A stretch of DNA of 64,000 nt from Haliscomenobacter sp040403615 (GCF_040403615.1 NZ_JBBAKG010000015.1:23970-87969), one strand, 5' to 3'. Shown: positions 52,141-61,552, numbered from the stretch's first letter. Notes: generated from the sequence alone by a model not told the origin. Numbers and translations: made by a program.

Positions 52141-54300
52141 ATGGTAGCTCCACGACTTATCTCCATCATCATGCTGAGCCTCTGCTGCTTGCCGGGCATC
52201 ATCTGGAGCCAAAAAACCATTGTTGGCACAGTGAAAGATGAACGGGGTCGGCCCATTTTTGCAGCCAACGTATTCCTCAAAAACAATCAGGAAATCGGGG
52301 CTACTACGGAGTTGGATGGCAGCTTTCAGTTGCAGGTTCCTCAACTTAGGGACACCTTGATCGTATCCTATCTTGGCTTCGAGGATGTACTCATCCCCTT
52401 GCATGATAAAATTTTGGCTCTGGAGATTAAATTACAGGAGAGCGCCAATGTATTGACTACCCTGCAAATCGAAGCCAAACGCCCAGTTGCACAAGAGTTT
52501 GCTTTGGTGGAATTGAGCAAACTTGATGTGTACACGATTCCATTCTCGTTTGCCGATCCACTCAAAGCCACCAGTATTCTACCTAGCTCGACCAATACCG
52601 ACGAATCGGCCAATGTCTCACTGCGAGGCTCCAGTAGCGAACGCGGAATAGTTGTCCTGAATGGAGTGCCCATTGCCAATCCTGTACGCGCCACCAACCT
52701 GGATGGCAACGGCTTTTTCAGCATTTTTAACCCTGAAATTGCTGAAAAAGTCAGTGTATATGCCAGCAACCCATCCCTGGCTTACGGCAATGCGACCTCA
52801 GGCATGGTTGAAATTGAAACCGCAGAACAAGTTGAGGAAAACTTCACACAAGTTTCTTTGGGCTTAGCCAACTTCGGCTTGTTCCACGGCCGTAAATTGG
52901 GAAAAAAGAACCATGTCTTCGCCTACACCAACAATCAGTATTCGGATGTCTTTTTGCAAGTCAATACGGGTAGTTTTCCACAATTGCGCAGCTTTCGTGT
53001 CAATGATGCGGGCATTTTGTGGAATGCCCAGCTCAAACCCAACATGAACTTGAGCTGGTATGCTTACGGATTGAGGGAAAACAATGCCTTACAACTCAAT
53101 CTTTTTGGCCAACAGGACGACGCTGAATCTCTGGCCCGAAGACATTTTCAAGTAGCAAAACTGCATTGGTACAATACCGCCTGGTCGTTTACCGTCAATG
53201 CCGCAGGTGACTTCAGTCGGAATGAGTTTCGCTTTGGTAACCTGGACAATCGGAAGCGAAGCCAGCGTTGGTATGGTTCCTTCAACGCCCGATACAATGT
53301 GATCAATAATTGGTACCTACAGGGAGGAGTGACCTCTGAACACACCCAGTTGCGCCTTCAGGGACAAGTAGCGGAGCAGCCCTTTAATTTTGCAGCAGAG
53401 GCTCCCACCCGTTCCTTGAATCAAGAACGCAGCAACAACAATACTGAACTTTACCTGATCAGTAGAAGCAAGTGGTTTGATAAAAAATTCTCATTTATTA
53501 CGGGTCTACGCAAGAATATCCCTACTTCAGCCCTACAAAATTCGTATTTCTCGCGGCAATACATCGCGAAGTACAATTTCCCCAGTAAACATGCCATTGC
53601 TGCTACCTTTGGCAACTACAATGGCTACTTTAATCCAGATTTATTCAATCCAGCGTTCGTTCAGGTGAGTGCATGCCAAGGGGCGCTGGAGTATGAATAC
53701 CGTAATAAGAAGCTGGAGATCAATGCAGCGATATTTGGCAAAACCGAGACGGGCGCATTGAACCAACTCCTACAATTGGCCAGCTTTGAAGAACAACGCA
53801 TCCAAGGACTGGAGTTGCTGTGGAAGTACCGCTGGAGTCCACGCTTTGAATGCTGGCTTTCCAGTGCTTACCTCGACGTAGAAAACCGGAATGCCGAGGG
53901 GCTAAATTTTCGCGGCAGCAACGATTTGGATTATTTACTCCGCCTCTTCTTGACCTACCAAGATGAACAAGGCTGGAATGCCTCGGTCGCCTGGGTTCAT
54001 CGGCAGGGCTTGTGGTATACGCCTATTTTAGGCGGTAGCAGTGATCCTGCTTCGGGAATCAATCGTCCTGTTTTTGGTGACGCCAATAGTGCTCAGTTCA
54101 ACAATTACCACAACATCAGTCTTAATTTGAGCAAAATGATCACAACCAAGGCGGGGTCTTTGCTCTGCTACGCCACCTTAAACAATGCTTTTAACTTTCT
54201 CAACGCGCAAGCTCAACTTTTGAATGCTGCTTTTACGCCCATTGGGTTTGAATATTTGCAGCAGCGCTCTGTGTATTTTGGAGCGGTATACAAATGGTGA
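52141..54300 (+). CDS. TonB-dependent receptor with carboxypeptidase-like domain
   Basis: 719 residues. Signal peptide, then a CarboxypepD_reg-like domain (KTIVGTVKDERGRPIFAANV ... GFEDVLIPL), then a plug domain (SLRGSSSERGIVVLNGVPIA, VSVYASNPSLAYGNATSGMV) and a 22-strand barrel ending in an aromatic residue (VYFGAVYKW). Imports a substrate across the outer membrane using TonB energy. No SusD partner follows. Co-oriented with the TPR gene; substrate unknown. Confidence 0.92.
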   Translation: MVAPRLISIIMLSLCCLPGIIWSQKTIVGTVKDERGRPIFAANVFLKNNQEIGATTELDGSFQLQVPQLRDTLIVSYLGFEDVLIPLHDKILALEIKLQESANVLTTLQIEAKRPVAQEFALVELSKLDVYTIPFSFADPLKATSILPSSTNTDESANVSLRGSSSERGIVVLNGVPIANPVRATNLDGNGFFSIFNPEIAEKVSVYASNPSLAYGNATSGMVEIETAEQVEENFTQVSLGLANFGLFHGRKLGKKNHVFAYTNNQYSDVFLQVNTGSFPQLRSFRVNDAGILWNAQLKPNMNLSWYAYGLRENNALQLNLFGQQDDAESLARRHFQVAKLHWYNTAWSFTVNAAGDFSRNEFRFGNLDNRKRSQRWYGSFNARYNVINNWYLQGGVTSEHTQLRLQGQVAEQPFNFAAEAPTRSLNQERSNNNTELYLISRSKWFDKKFSFITGLRKNIPTSALQNSYFSRQYIAKYNFPSKHAIAATFGNYNGYFNPDLFNPAFVQVSACQGALEYEYRNKKLEINAAIFGKTETGALNQLLQLASFEEQRIQGLELLWKYRWSPRFECWLSSAYLDVENRNAEGLNFRGSNDLDYLLRLFLTYQDEQGWNASVAWVHRQGLWYTPILGGSSDPASGINRPVFGDANSAQFNNYHNISLNLSKMITTKAGSLLCYATLNNAFNFLNAQAQLLNAAFTPIGFEYLQQRSVYFGAVYKW

Positions 54301-54377
54301 TCAGGCAGTTCGCAGACCGTAAATTACAAAGTAAAAAATATTGTCGTTTAGGTTTTGAACCCATCCTACATCATCAG

Positions 54378-54414
54378 AAATCCGCAGTTGAACCTATTGT
54401 TCAATTGCGGATTT
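54378..54414. terminator. 16-bp hairpin between convergent genes
   Basis: aaatccgcagttgaac (54378-54393) pairs with gttcaattgcggattt (54399-54414), one mismatch, loop of 5. It lies between the TonB receptor stop and the symporter stop and shares the aaatccgcagttg core of the other two hairpins. Confidence 0.82.
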
Positions 54415-54431
54415 TCTTATCCATCAATCCT

Positions 54432-56177
54432 TTACATCACCCCCTCTTTCCCCCTCTCCGGCATCACTCCCTGCAAAACAGCCGCAATCCCCATCACCAG
54501 CAAGCAACCGATCAGGTTCAGCCACAGGTAGGCTACCCGTACCGGGATCACCCAGCCCAGCAGGTTGAGGTCCATTTTGTACTCACTCATCACGTAAACG
54601 GCGATCACGATGATTTGGGTCAAAATAGCTGCTAAAAATGCTGCTCTGCCTTTGACTTTTGGCTGAAAAAAAGCAGCCAGAAATACACCCAAAATCACCC
54701 CATAGAATATAGAACCGATGATGTTTACCGCTTGAATCAGGTTGTCGAACAACTGCGCGGAAAAAGCAAACGCCAGTGAGATCAGACTCCAGACAACTAC
54801 AAATAACTTCGACATCTTCAAGTAATGCTGATCACTGGCAGAGGGCTTGTACAAACGTTGGTAAATGTCGATCACTGTGGTAGTTGCCAGGGCATTGATG
54901 GCGGAAGCCCCTGAAGAGCACGCTGCCGCCAAAATCATGGCCAGCAACAAGCCAATCACCCCGATGGGCATGTATTGCAACACATAAGAAATGAATACGT
55001 AATCGGTATCCTTGGTCGAAGCATCCGGCACATGGTCTTTGATGAGGGTTCGGGCATCTTCACGTAGCTGGAGTTCTGTTGCGTGCAAGGTTTGCACTTC
55101 CGTTTGCGCCTGCTTGGTTTTTTGTGCATCCCCATTGCGCATGGCCAGCATCAGATCGTGAACTGCATTGCGGCGTTGTTCAAAAACCATGCCTTGCTGC
55201 GTTTCCAGAACCTTGTACTGTTCGGCAGCACTTTCACCCAGTCTGCTCACGTTGTTGGCATTGAAGTGCAGTGGAGCTTGATTGAAGAGGTAAAAAACAA
55301 AAACCAGTACCCCAACGCCCAGGATGATGAACTGCATTGGCACTTTGATCAAACCGTTGAGCATCAATCCCAAACGCCCTTCTGTCAAAGACTTTCCTCC
55401 AAGATAGCGTGCCACTTGTGACTGATCGGTACCAAAATAGGAAATGGCCAAAAATGCCCCGCCAATGACACCCGACCAGATGTTGTATCGATTGGATAAA
55501 TCAAATTTGAAATCTACCAGGTTGATTTTACCCATTTTGCCGGCAATGTTTACGGCATCCACAAAATGAACGTCGGCTGGCAATTGGTAAAATACGATCC
55601 CTGCTGCCAGAAAAAGCCCCAACCAAATCACCGTAAACTGTAGTGTCTGGGTGTAACTCACCGCTTTGTATCCGCCAATGTAGGTATACGCCAGGATCAA
55701 TCCTCCAATGAATAAAATCGTAAAATTGAGCGACCAACCCAGCAATTGCGACATCACGATGGAAGGCGCAAAAAAAGAAAGTCCCGTGGAAAATCCGCGT
55801 TGAATCAGGAACAATAAGGCTGTAAAGACCCGGGTATTGAGCCCAAAACGGGTTTCCAGGTATTCGTATGCGGTGTAGATTTTTAGCTTATAAAAATAGG
55901 GAATGACAAAAATGCTCAAGAAAATCATAGCCAAAGGCAGGCCAAAATAAAACTGTACGAAGCGCATTCCGTCTTCATAAGCCTGCCCCGGCAAGGATAA
56001 GAAAGTGATGGCACTGGCCTGGGTAGCCATGATGTTGAAGCCGATCACCATCCAATTCAAGTCATCGCTTCCCCGCATGTGGGTTTCAGAAGAATTGATG
56101 TGGCGGGTTTTCCAAATGCCAAAAGCTGCGATTCCGATTAGGGTGGCCAGCATTACCAGCCAGTCGATCCAATTCAT
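54432..56177 (-). CDS. Sodium:solute symporter (SSS family)
   Basis: 581 residues with about 13 membrane helices. Family features include ASAITFLSLPGQAYEDGMRF, YFGTDQSQVARYLGGKSLTE, and SSGASAINALATTTVIDIY. Unusual is a hydrophilic helical insert at about residues 310-395 (EQYKVLETQQGMVFEQRRNA to RTLIKDHVPDAS) between membrane segments. Solute not predictable. A 37-residue membrane protein gene ends 6 bp before its start. Confidence 0.92.
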   Translation of the reverse strand: MNWIDWLVMLATLIGIAAFGIWKTRHINSSETHMRGSDDLNWMVIGFNIMATQASAITFLSLPGQAYEDGMRFVQFYFGLPLAMIFLSIFVIPYFYKLKIYTAYEYLETRFGLNTRVFTALLFLIQRGFSTGLSFFAPSIVMSQLLGWSLNFTILFIGGLILAYTYIGGYKAVSYTQTLQFTVIWLGLFLAAGIVFYQLPADVHFVDAVNIAGKMGKINLVDFKFDLSNRYNIWSGVIGGAFLAISYFGTDQSQVARYLGGKSLTEGRLGLMLNGLIKVPMQFIILGVGVLVFVFYLFNQAPLHFNANNVSRLGESAAEQYKVLETQQGMVFEQRRNAVHDLMLAMRNGDAQKTKQAQTEVQTLHATELQLREDARTLIKDHVPDASTKDTDYVFISYVLQYMPIGVIGLLLAMILAAACSSGASAINALATTTVIDIYQRLYKPSASDQHYLKMSKLFVVVWSLISLAFAFSAQLFDNLIQAVNIIGSIFYGVILGVFLAAFFQPKVKGRAAFLAAILTQIIVIAVYVMSEYKMDLNLLGWVIPVRVAYLWLNLIGCLLVMGIAAVLQGVMPERGKEGVM

Positions 56178-56183
56178 AGGTTG

Positions 56184-56297
56184 TCAAGCAAATAATCGAG
56201 TGAGTAGATAAAAGAACACAATCAGTATTGCATTGAAGAAAAATACCACCAAATACACTTGATTCCAGGATTTTAAAAAAGGCGGACGATCTTCCAT
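56184..56297 (-). CDS. 37-residue single-span membrane protein upstream of the symporter
   Basis: ATG at 56295-56297 reads MEDRPPFLKSWNQVY, then a hydrophobic span (LVVFFFNAILIVFFYLLTRL) and ends FA. The stop TGA (56186-56184) lies 6 bp before the symporter ATG, so the two are almost certainly co-translated. Small partner proteins are known for other SSS transporters (for example DUF485 beside ActP and DUF997 beside PanF); this one is shorter and not recognised. Expression is not proven, but the charge pattern and position are gene-like. Confidence 0.65.
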   Translation of the reverse strand: MEDRPPFLKSWNQVYLVVFFFNAILIVFFYLLTRLFA

Positions 56298-56316
56298 GGT
56301 TTTGTGGTTTTAGGAT

Positions 56317-56406
56317 TTTGTTTCCGGTCGCTGAGCGAAGTCGAAGCGGCACTTCGGCTTCGCTCAGTGACCGACACTTCGACTTCGCTCAGCAACCGGA
56401 AACAAA
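56317..56406. repeat. 90-bp element with 30-bp inverted ends, TCGCTGAGCGAAGTCGAAG
   Basis: Left end (56317-56346, ttttgtttccggtcgctgag onward) and right end (56377-56406) are reverse complements apart from one base. The inside holds another cgcttcggctcagt-like copy in inverse order. It lies between the PIG-L gene end and the 37-residue gene. Confidence 0.85.
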
Positions 56407-56413
56407 ACCTGAT

Positions 56414-58924
56414 TTACTTCCCAATTGAAAGCATATTGGCAAAAAGTCGGTAAGCACCAGAAACTCCGGCAGGCAACTGTCGAAACCAGGAGTAGCCCGT
56501 GTAAATGTAGTAGCCTGATCCGTATTTGGCCACCAGCAAACCACCGTCGCGGGCAGGTTCGCCGGGGTCGTTGGCAGAAAGGATGGCTTCAAAATTGGCT
56601 TTGTCCCAATCGTTGGGGAAATACAGACCGCGTTCCTGCACCCAGCCACTGAAGTCTTGTGCGGTAATTTTGTTGGGCTGGTTCAGGATTTTGTGATCAG
56701 GCTTGAGAAAGCGTACTTCGGCATTTTCATCGGTTACCCGGTCGCGAGAAACATTCAGCGAGTAGGGTGCCAGTTCCTTGGGCTCTACTTTGTATTCGAA
56801 GTTGGTATTGTACTGAACGATCAAGGTACCACCCCGCTTGGCGTATTCCAACAAATTGGCCTGCCGATAAGTCAGCGCATCAACGGTATTGTAAGCCCGA
56901 ATGCCCATGATGACCGCATCGTATTTGGCCAGGTTTTCGGGAGTCAGGTCTTTTTCACCCAGCATTTCCACTTTGTAGCCGATCTGTTGCAAACTGGCCG
57001 GAATGTCATCCCCAGCCCCAGCAACATAACCCAGCAGTTGACCTGCTTTTTTCAATTCAATGTGCGCTACTTTGGCTTCGGCGTTGAGCAAAACGGTTTG
57101 TGCAGGAATATGATCGTACTTGATTTCGAGCATTTCCTTGCTGTAGTTTTGGCCATCAATGGTGGCTACCGGGTAAATTTTCCCTTCACTGGCTTCCTTC
57201 GGTGGCGTGACCATGAACTTAATGCTCTTTTCGTCGCCTTTTTTGGCAATGCTGAAACTGGCTTCAGCAGGTTCTACTTTCCAGCCAGTTGGTACACCCA
57301 ATTTGAGCGTTCCCGAAATGTTGGTTTTGCCCGCTTTGATTTGAACGGTGACTGGTTTGGCATCGTTATCCGCAAAAACAAACACTTTTTCGGCAACCTT
57401 GGCAAACACCGGCGGCGTAATTTCAAATGGTCGGTATATCTCTCCCTTGGCCGGATCGGCGTCTTTGTACACAATATCGGATTCATAAACGATGGGCACT
57501 CCGGCAATGGTGTAGTGGTAACGGGCTTTGAAAGCACGTTGGGTTTCCGGTTTCCCCCGCATTTGTTGGTTTTTAACCGTATACATGCCCGTTGAAGCGG
57601 GATCGGTAAGCCAGTATGCGCTGGTGTAGGCCAGGTCTTTGTTGAGGCGAACTTTACGGGGCCAGATCAAGTCTTCATTATTGGCCAAGGGTTTGCTGAA
57701 GGTGGTATCCAACCCAATTGGATCAATGCTTACTTTATCCAAAACGACAACGGCAGGGCTGCGGTTGATGACTTCGGTACGGATGGTTATTTCCTCACCA
57801 GCGGATGCCGAAAAATCGGCAGCAGCCGTTTCGTGGTAAAGGCCTAAACAGGCTTTGATCACGTCTTTGATTTCAACTAATTTGACCCTTTTCCAATATC
57901 CATCAGGCAATTTTTCAATCAATTGAAAAGCTTTGAGTAGTTCGGGTAAACTGGCGGTTGGATTGTCAAAACGAAACTTGGCTTGAACCCCAGCCAAAAG
58001 GGTACCGATCGGCGCTCCGCCCGGAACACGTGTCCAGGTGGTATTGATGCCTTCAAACAGGTCATTTTTACTTTTGGGGGCGTCGCCTTTGATGTGTTCA
58101 AAATATTCCAGGCTAGAGCCCCGGGTGCCCATCGAACCAAATCCCTGACAGCGGTGTGAACTGCGGCTTTCGGCAGCTACTTCGTTGTTGGATTTTCCGA
58201 GGTTGGGGTAATAAACGCCAGCATCTACATTGTACAATTTCGACTTATCTGCCTTATCAAATGCGGCGCGGCTGCCAAAAAAGAACCAGGAGATGTTGAA
58301 AAACGTGCGCCGAGGTTGCCAGGGCTTGACATAAGCCAGTTGTTCGGGATAAGCTTGCGGGTTATTGGCCAAATCAAAGGCTTCTACCGACAATACCGCC
58401 GAAGCCGTGTGGTGACCGTGAGTAGTACCTGCCGTGCGGTGGTCAAAACGATTGACAATTACATCGGGTTGCCATTGGCGGATGGCCCATACAACGTCTG
58501 CGAGGACATCGTTGCGGTTCCAAGTTTGAAATGTTTCTTCAGGATTTTTGGAAAACCCAAAATCGTTGGCGCGGGTAAACATTTGTTTGCCTCCATCGAT
58601 GCGGCGGGCAGCGAGCAATTCCTGGGTACGCAATAGACCCAATAATTCTCTGATTTCCGGGCCGATCAGGTTTTGACCGCCATCACCGCGTGTGAGCGAC
58701 AGGTAAGCGACATTGGCCTTCCGCTCATTGGCGAGGTAAGAGATGAAAAGGGTGTTTTCGTCATCAGGGTGTGCAGCAATGTACAAGGCTGAACCCAAAA
58801 AGTTCAGCTTTTTAATGGCTTCATGAATTTCCCCGGAGGTGTATCGTTTGGGTGCTTGAGCACGGGCACTTGTAAAAGGAAGGATCAAAACAAGTAGCAA
58901 AAAAGGAATGCTCCAACGCTGCAT
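56414..58924 (-). CDS. PIG-L family deacetylase with C-terminal amidotransferase-like domain
   Basis: 836 residues from ATG 58924 (MQRWSIPFLLLVLILPFTSA, signal peptide). A -7 box at 58967-58960 supports this start over 59146. Residues 40-280 are the LmbE fold with AAHPDDENTLF and the zinc His pair in THGHHTASAV. Beta domains follow, and residues about 630-830 form a glutamine-amidotransferase/ThuA-like fold (YDAVIMGIRAYNTVDALTYR). Likely acts on a glycan or glycolipid N-acetyl group in the periplasm. Family firm; substrate unknown. Confidence 0.88.
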   Translation of the reverse strand: MQRWSIPFLLLVLILPFTSARAQAPKRYTSGEIHEAIKKLNFLGSALYIAAHPDDENTLFISYLANERKANVAYLSLTRGDGGQNLIGPEIRELLGLLRTQELLAARRIDGGKQMFTRANDFGFSKNPEETFQTWNRNDVLADVVWAIRQWQPDVIVNRFDHRTAGTTHGHHTASAVLSVEAFDLANNPQAYPEQLAYVKPWQPRRTFFNISWFFFGSRAAFDKADKSKLYNVDAGVYYPNLGKSNNEVAAESRSSHRCQGFGSMGTRGSSLEYFEHIKGDAPKSKNDLFEGINTTWTRVPGGAPIGTLLAGVQAKFRFDNPTASLPELLKAFQLIEKLPDGYWKRVKLVEIKDVIKACLGLYHETAAADFSASAGEEITIRTEVINRSPAVVVLDKVSIDPIGLDTTFSKPLANNEDLIWPRKVRLNKDLAYTSAYWLTDPASTGMYTVKNQQMRGKPETQRAFKARYHYTIAGVPIVYESDIVYKDADPAKGEIYRPFEITPPVFAKVAEKVFVFADNDAKPVTVQIKAGKTNISGTLKLGVPTGWKVEPAEASFSIAKKGDEKSIKFMVTPPKEASEGKIYPVATIDGQNYSKEMLEIKYDHIPAQTVLLNAEAKVAHIELKKAGQLLGYVAGAGDDIPASLQQIGYKVEMLGEKDLTPENLAKYDAVIMGIRAYNTVDALTYRQANLLEYAKRGGTLIVQYNTNFEYKVEPKELAPYSLNVSRDRVTDENAEVRFLKPDHKILNQPNKITAQDFSGWVQERGLYFPNDWDKANFEAILSANDPGEPARDGGLLVAKYGSGYYIYTGYSWFRQLPAGVSGAYRLFANMLSIGK

Positions 58925-58959
58925 AGGTGATTTGTTTTGTGTTTTGCAATCGAGTGGGA

Positions 58960-58967
58960 CAAATATA
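58960..58967 (-). promoter_or_regulatory. -7 box TATATTTG upstream of the PIG-L gene
   Basis: TATATTTG on the minus strand, 36 bp before ATG 58924; fits TAnnTTTG. No TTG at the standard spacing. Confidence 0.5.
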
Positions 58968-59120
58968 CATTTTGCAGCGCAGAAAAATAAGGAAAGATTG
59001 GGAAGTGATGGTTTTGGGGCGGTTGCGTGGAAAATTGCAATTTTTTCAGGGAGCTTCTCCTTGCATTTTTTAAAAAAATGCCCTAGATTTATTGTTGCTT
59101 TTACCTCCAAAATATAGAAA

Positions 59121-59522
59121 ATGTCTTTAACTATCGATTTACCCATAACAGTTGAGCTTACACTCCGAAAAAACGCTGAGAAACAAGGAGTAACCCTTGA
59201 ACGCTATATCTCAAGTTTACTGACTGAATTTGATGGCGAAAAATCTATTGAGCCCCAGGAAAATCTTACGGAAAATGAATTATTACAGCGTATTCATTTG
59301 AATGTAAACCCAACTGATTTAGAAGAATACTATCGATTAACTGAAATATTTAAAGCAGGAAATATTACACTGAAGGATCATGAAAAACTAATTAATCTCA
59401 ATGATTTAATAGAAATTGCACATGCCAATAGAATGAAGTATTTATTAGAACTAGCCAAGTTGCGAAATAAATCGCTTGAAGATATGGTCTATGAATTAGG
59501 CATCAAGCGTAAAGTAGCATGA
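59121..59522 (+). CDS. Small protein coupled to an HNH endonuclease
   Basis: 133 residues, acidic and helical. N-terminal SLTIDLPITVELTLRKNAEKQGVTLERYIS resembles ribbon-helix-helix-like antitoxin N-termini. Its stop overlaps the start of the HNH gene (ATGA at 59519-59522). Such pairs recur in Bacteroidota and cyanobacteria; a regulatory or immunity role is plausible but unproven. Codon use is AT-richer than the neighbouring P1 peptidase. Confidence 0.7.
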   Translation: MSLTIDLPITVELTLRKNAEKQGVTLERYISSLLTEFDGEKSIEPQENLTENELLQRIHLNVNPTDLEEYYRLTEIFKAGNITLKDHEKLINLNDLIEIAHANRMKYLLELAKLRNKSLEDMVYELGIKRKVA

Positions 59523-59938
59523 CGGAATCGCTCCGAACTTCAGTAAGGTTGAGAGCGCATAGTTGTTGTGAGTATTGCCTAGCACAAGAAACTTTCTCTC
59601 ATGATCCTTTTTCTGTTGAACATATCATTCCAGTAGCCAAAGGCGGGGAAGACGAATTAGAAAACCTAGCATGGTCTTGTTTAGGATGTAACTTTCATAA
59701 ATTCACCTCAACCACTGCCATAGACCTTGTTTCAGAAGCGTCTGTAAGTCTTTTTAACCCTCGCGAAAATAGTTGGGACGAGCATTTTAAATGGAATGAA
59801 GATATTACAATAATTATTGGGCTTACTGCAATAGGTAGAGCAACCATCAATCGTTTAAAGTTAAATAGAGAGGGCTTAGTAAATTTAAGAAGCATTCTCT
59901 TTAAAGCAGGGAATCATCCTCCTAAATTTTCGAAATAG
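59519..59938 (+). CDS. HNH endonuclease
   Basis: 139 residues. The HNH domain is complete: CEYCLAQ, then FSVEHIIPVAKGGEDELENL, then CLGCNFHKF, providing the zinc-binding Cys pairs and the catalytic His/Asn/His. The C-terminal half is unassigned. Start codon overlaps the preceding gene; the pair is probably one transcript. It could act in restriction, DNA repair or self-limitation. Confidence 0.88.
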   Translation: MTESLRTSVRLRAHSCCEYCLAQETFSHDPFSVEHIIPVAKGGEDELENLAWSCLGCNFHKFTSTTAIDLVSEASVSLFNPRENSWDEHFKWNEDITIIIGLTAIGRATINRLKLNREGLVNLRSILFKAGNHPPKFSK

Positions 59939-59944
59939 TAAAAC

Positions 59945-61084
59945 ATGCGTCATTCCCTAATAATTTGCTTGCTAACCCTAACCACCATGTCCTACTCCCA
60001 AACCCGCGGCCGTGCCCGCGACCTCGGCATCCACATCGGCGTCCTTCCCACTGGCAAACACAACGCCATTACCGATGTAGGCAACGTCACTGTTGGCCAG
60101 GCCACTTTGCGGGAAGGGCAAAACATCCGTACTGGAGTCACCGTCGTCTTACCCGATACCGGCAATCTTTTCCAACACAAAATACCTGCTGCAATTTTCG
60201 TAGGCAATGGATTTGGCAAACTGGCGGGCAGCACCCAAGTGCAAGAATTGGGCAACCTCGAAACACCCATCGCATTGACCAATACCCTCAATGTAACCAC
60301 TGCCATGGAAGCGCTCATCGAGTATACTTTGAACCAGCCAGGCAACGAAAATATTCAATCGGTCAATGCCCTGGTTGGAGAAACCAACGACGGCTATCTC
60401 AATGACATTCGCGGACGGCACCTCCGCAAAGAACACGTCTGGCAAGCCCTTAAAAACGCCAAGGCTGGCCCGGTGGAAGAAGGATGCGTAGGCGCAGGGA
60501 CAGGTACAGTTTGCTTTGGATTCAAAGGCGGGATAGGTACGGCATCACGCAAGTTTCCAGCACATTTGGGGGGCTATTCTGTAGGCGTGTTGGTACAAAC
60601 AAACTTTGGTGGCGTACTCGAAATCAACGGTGCGCCAGTGGGGAAGGATCTCAATCAATTTTACCTCAGCGACCAATTGAAAGACCGCGCCGACGGCTCT
60701 TGTATGATCGTCGTAGCAACAGACGCACCCCTCGACAGCCGCAATCTGGAGCGCTTGGCCAAAAGGGCATTTTTGGGATTGGGCAAAACCGGCGGCATTG
60801 CTTCCAATGGCAGTGGTGATTATGTGATTGCTTTTAGCACAGCACCAGGTTTAAGGGTCAAACACGACTCCAAAGAGCCGACTCAAACGGTGACTTTGCT
60901 GCGCAACGACGCCATGTCAGGGTTGTTTATGGCCGCTATTGAGGCTACGGAAGAAGCGATCATCAATTCATTGTTTCAGGCGAATACCACGGAAGGCAGG
61001 GATGGACACAAGATTGAAGCGTTGCCTTTGGAGAGGGTTTTGCCGATTTTGAAGAAATACAATATGGTGAAAGGGGATCGCTAA
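59945..61084 (+). CDS. P1-family peptidase (DmpA-like)
   Basis: 379 residues with a signal peptide (MRHSLIICLLTLTTMSYS). N-terminal RDLGIHIGVLPTGKHNAITD and VTVGQATLREG are typical. The autoproteolysis site is in ASNGSGDYVIAFST, where the new N-terminal Ser becomes the nucleophile. These enzymes release N-terminal residues from peptides (DmpA, BapA). It starts 6 bp after the HNH gene but differs in GC content and likely has a separate history. Confidence 0.93.
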   Translation: MRHSLIICLLTLTTMSYSQTRGRARDLGIHIGVLPTGKHNAITDVGNVTVGQATLREGQNIRTGVTVVLPDTGNLFQHKIPAAIFVGNGFGKLAGSTQVQELGNLETPIALTNTLNVTTAMEALIEYTLNQPGNENIQSVNALVGETNDGYLNDIRGRHLRKEHVWQALKNAKAGPVEEGCVGAGTGTVCFGFKGGIGTASRKFPAHLGGYSVGVLVQTNFGGVLEINGAPVGKDLNQFYLSDQLKDRADGSCMIVVATDAPLDSRNLERLAKRAFLGLGKTGGIASNGSGDYVIAFSTAPGLRVKHDSKEPTQTVTLLRNDAMSGLFMAAIEATEEAIINSLFQANTTEGRDGHKIEALPLERVLPILKKYNMVKGDR

Positions 61085-61120
61085 ATAATTAAACCCTTGA
61101 TTTTCTAAAGTTTCTACTCT

Positions 61121-61552
61121 TTAAATTGTCGTTTGCAATCCCTCTTCTTCAAAAAAAGTATTTAGAAGTTTGTCTGCGGTAAGGAATAGATCGGATTGCT
61201 TTGAAAGTAATACTGCAGTTGAAAGTTGAATACCATCTAACGTTCTTAAACCTTTTGTACCATATTTAGAAGAAAGAATTCTTGCTTGTTCAATGACAAT
61301 ACTATCAAGAGTAATAAAAGTGTATTTCCCAAAATCATTTTCAAATAATCTTAACGTCATAGAAGCTTCAAGCAATGAAACATCACCCATGCGTACTTTC
61401 TTCCAAATCGATGAGGCAAACTCAATTTTTGTGATTTCTGAAAGAAAAATGGTTGTGATCTTTTCGGTTGTAAATAGAACCTCTAGTTCTACCGTACCAG
61501 ATTCTCTATGATACAGCTTGAATAATGTTGAAGTGTCTAAAAAAATTCTCAT
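61121..61552 (-). CDS. PIN-domain (VapC-like) toxin
   Basis: 143 residues. Conserved acidic residues are in place: FLDTSTLFKLY at the N-terminus, EITKIEFASS, LRTLDGIQLSTAV, and FLTADKLL. It should be a magnesium-dependent RNase. Its start overlaps the stop of the upstream antitoxin gene (4 bp, ATGA). AT-rich relative to neighbours. Confidence 0.87.
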   Translation of the reverse strand: MRIFLDTSTLFKLYHRESGTVELEVLFTTEKITTIFLSEITKIEFASSIWKKVRMGDVSLLEASMTLRLFENDFGKYTFITLDSIVIEQARILSSKYGTKGLRTLDGIQLSTAVLLSKQSDLFLTADKLLNTFFEEEGLQTTI

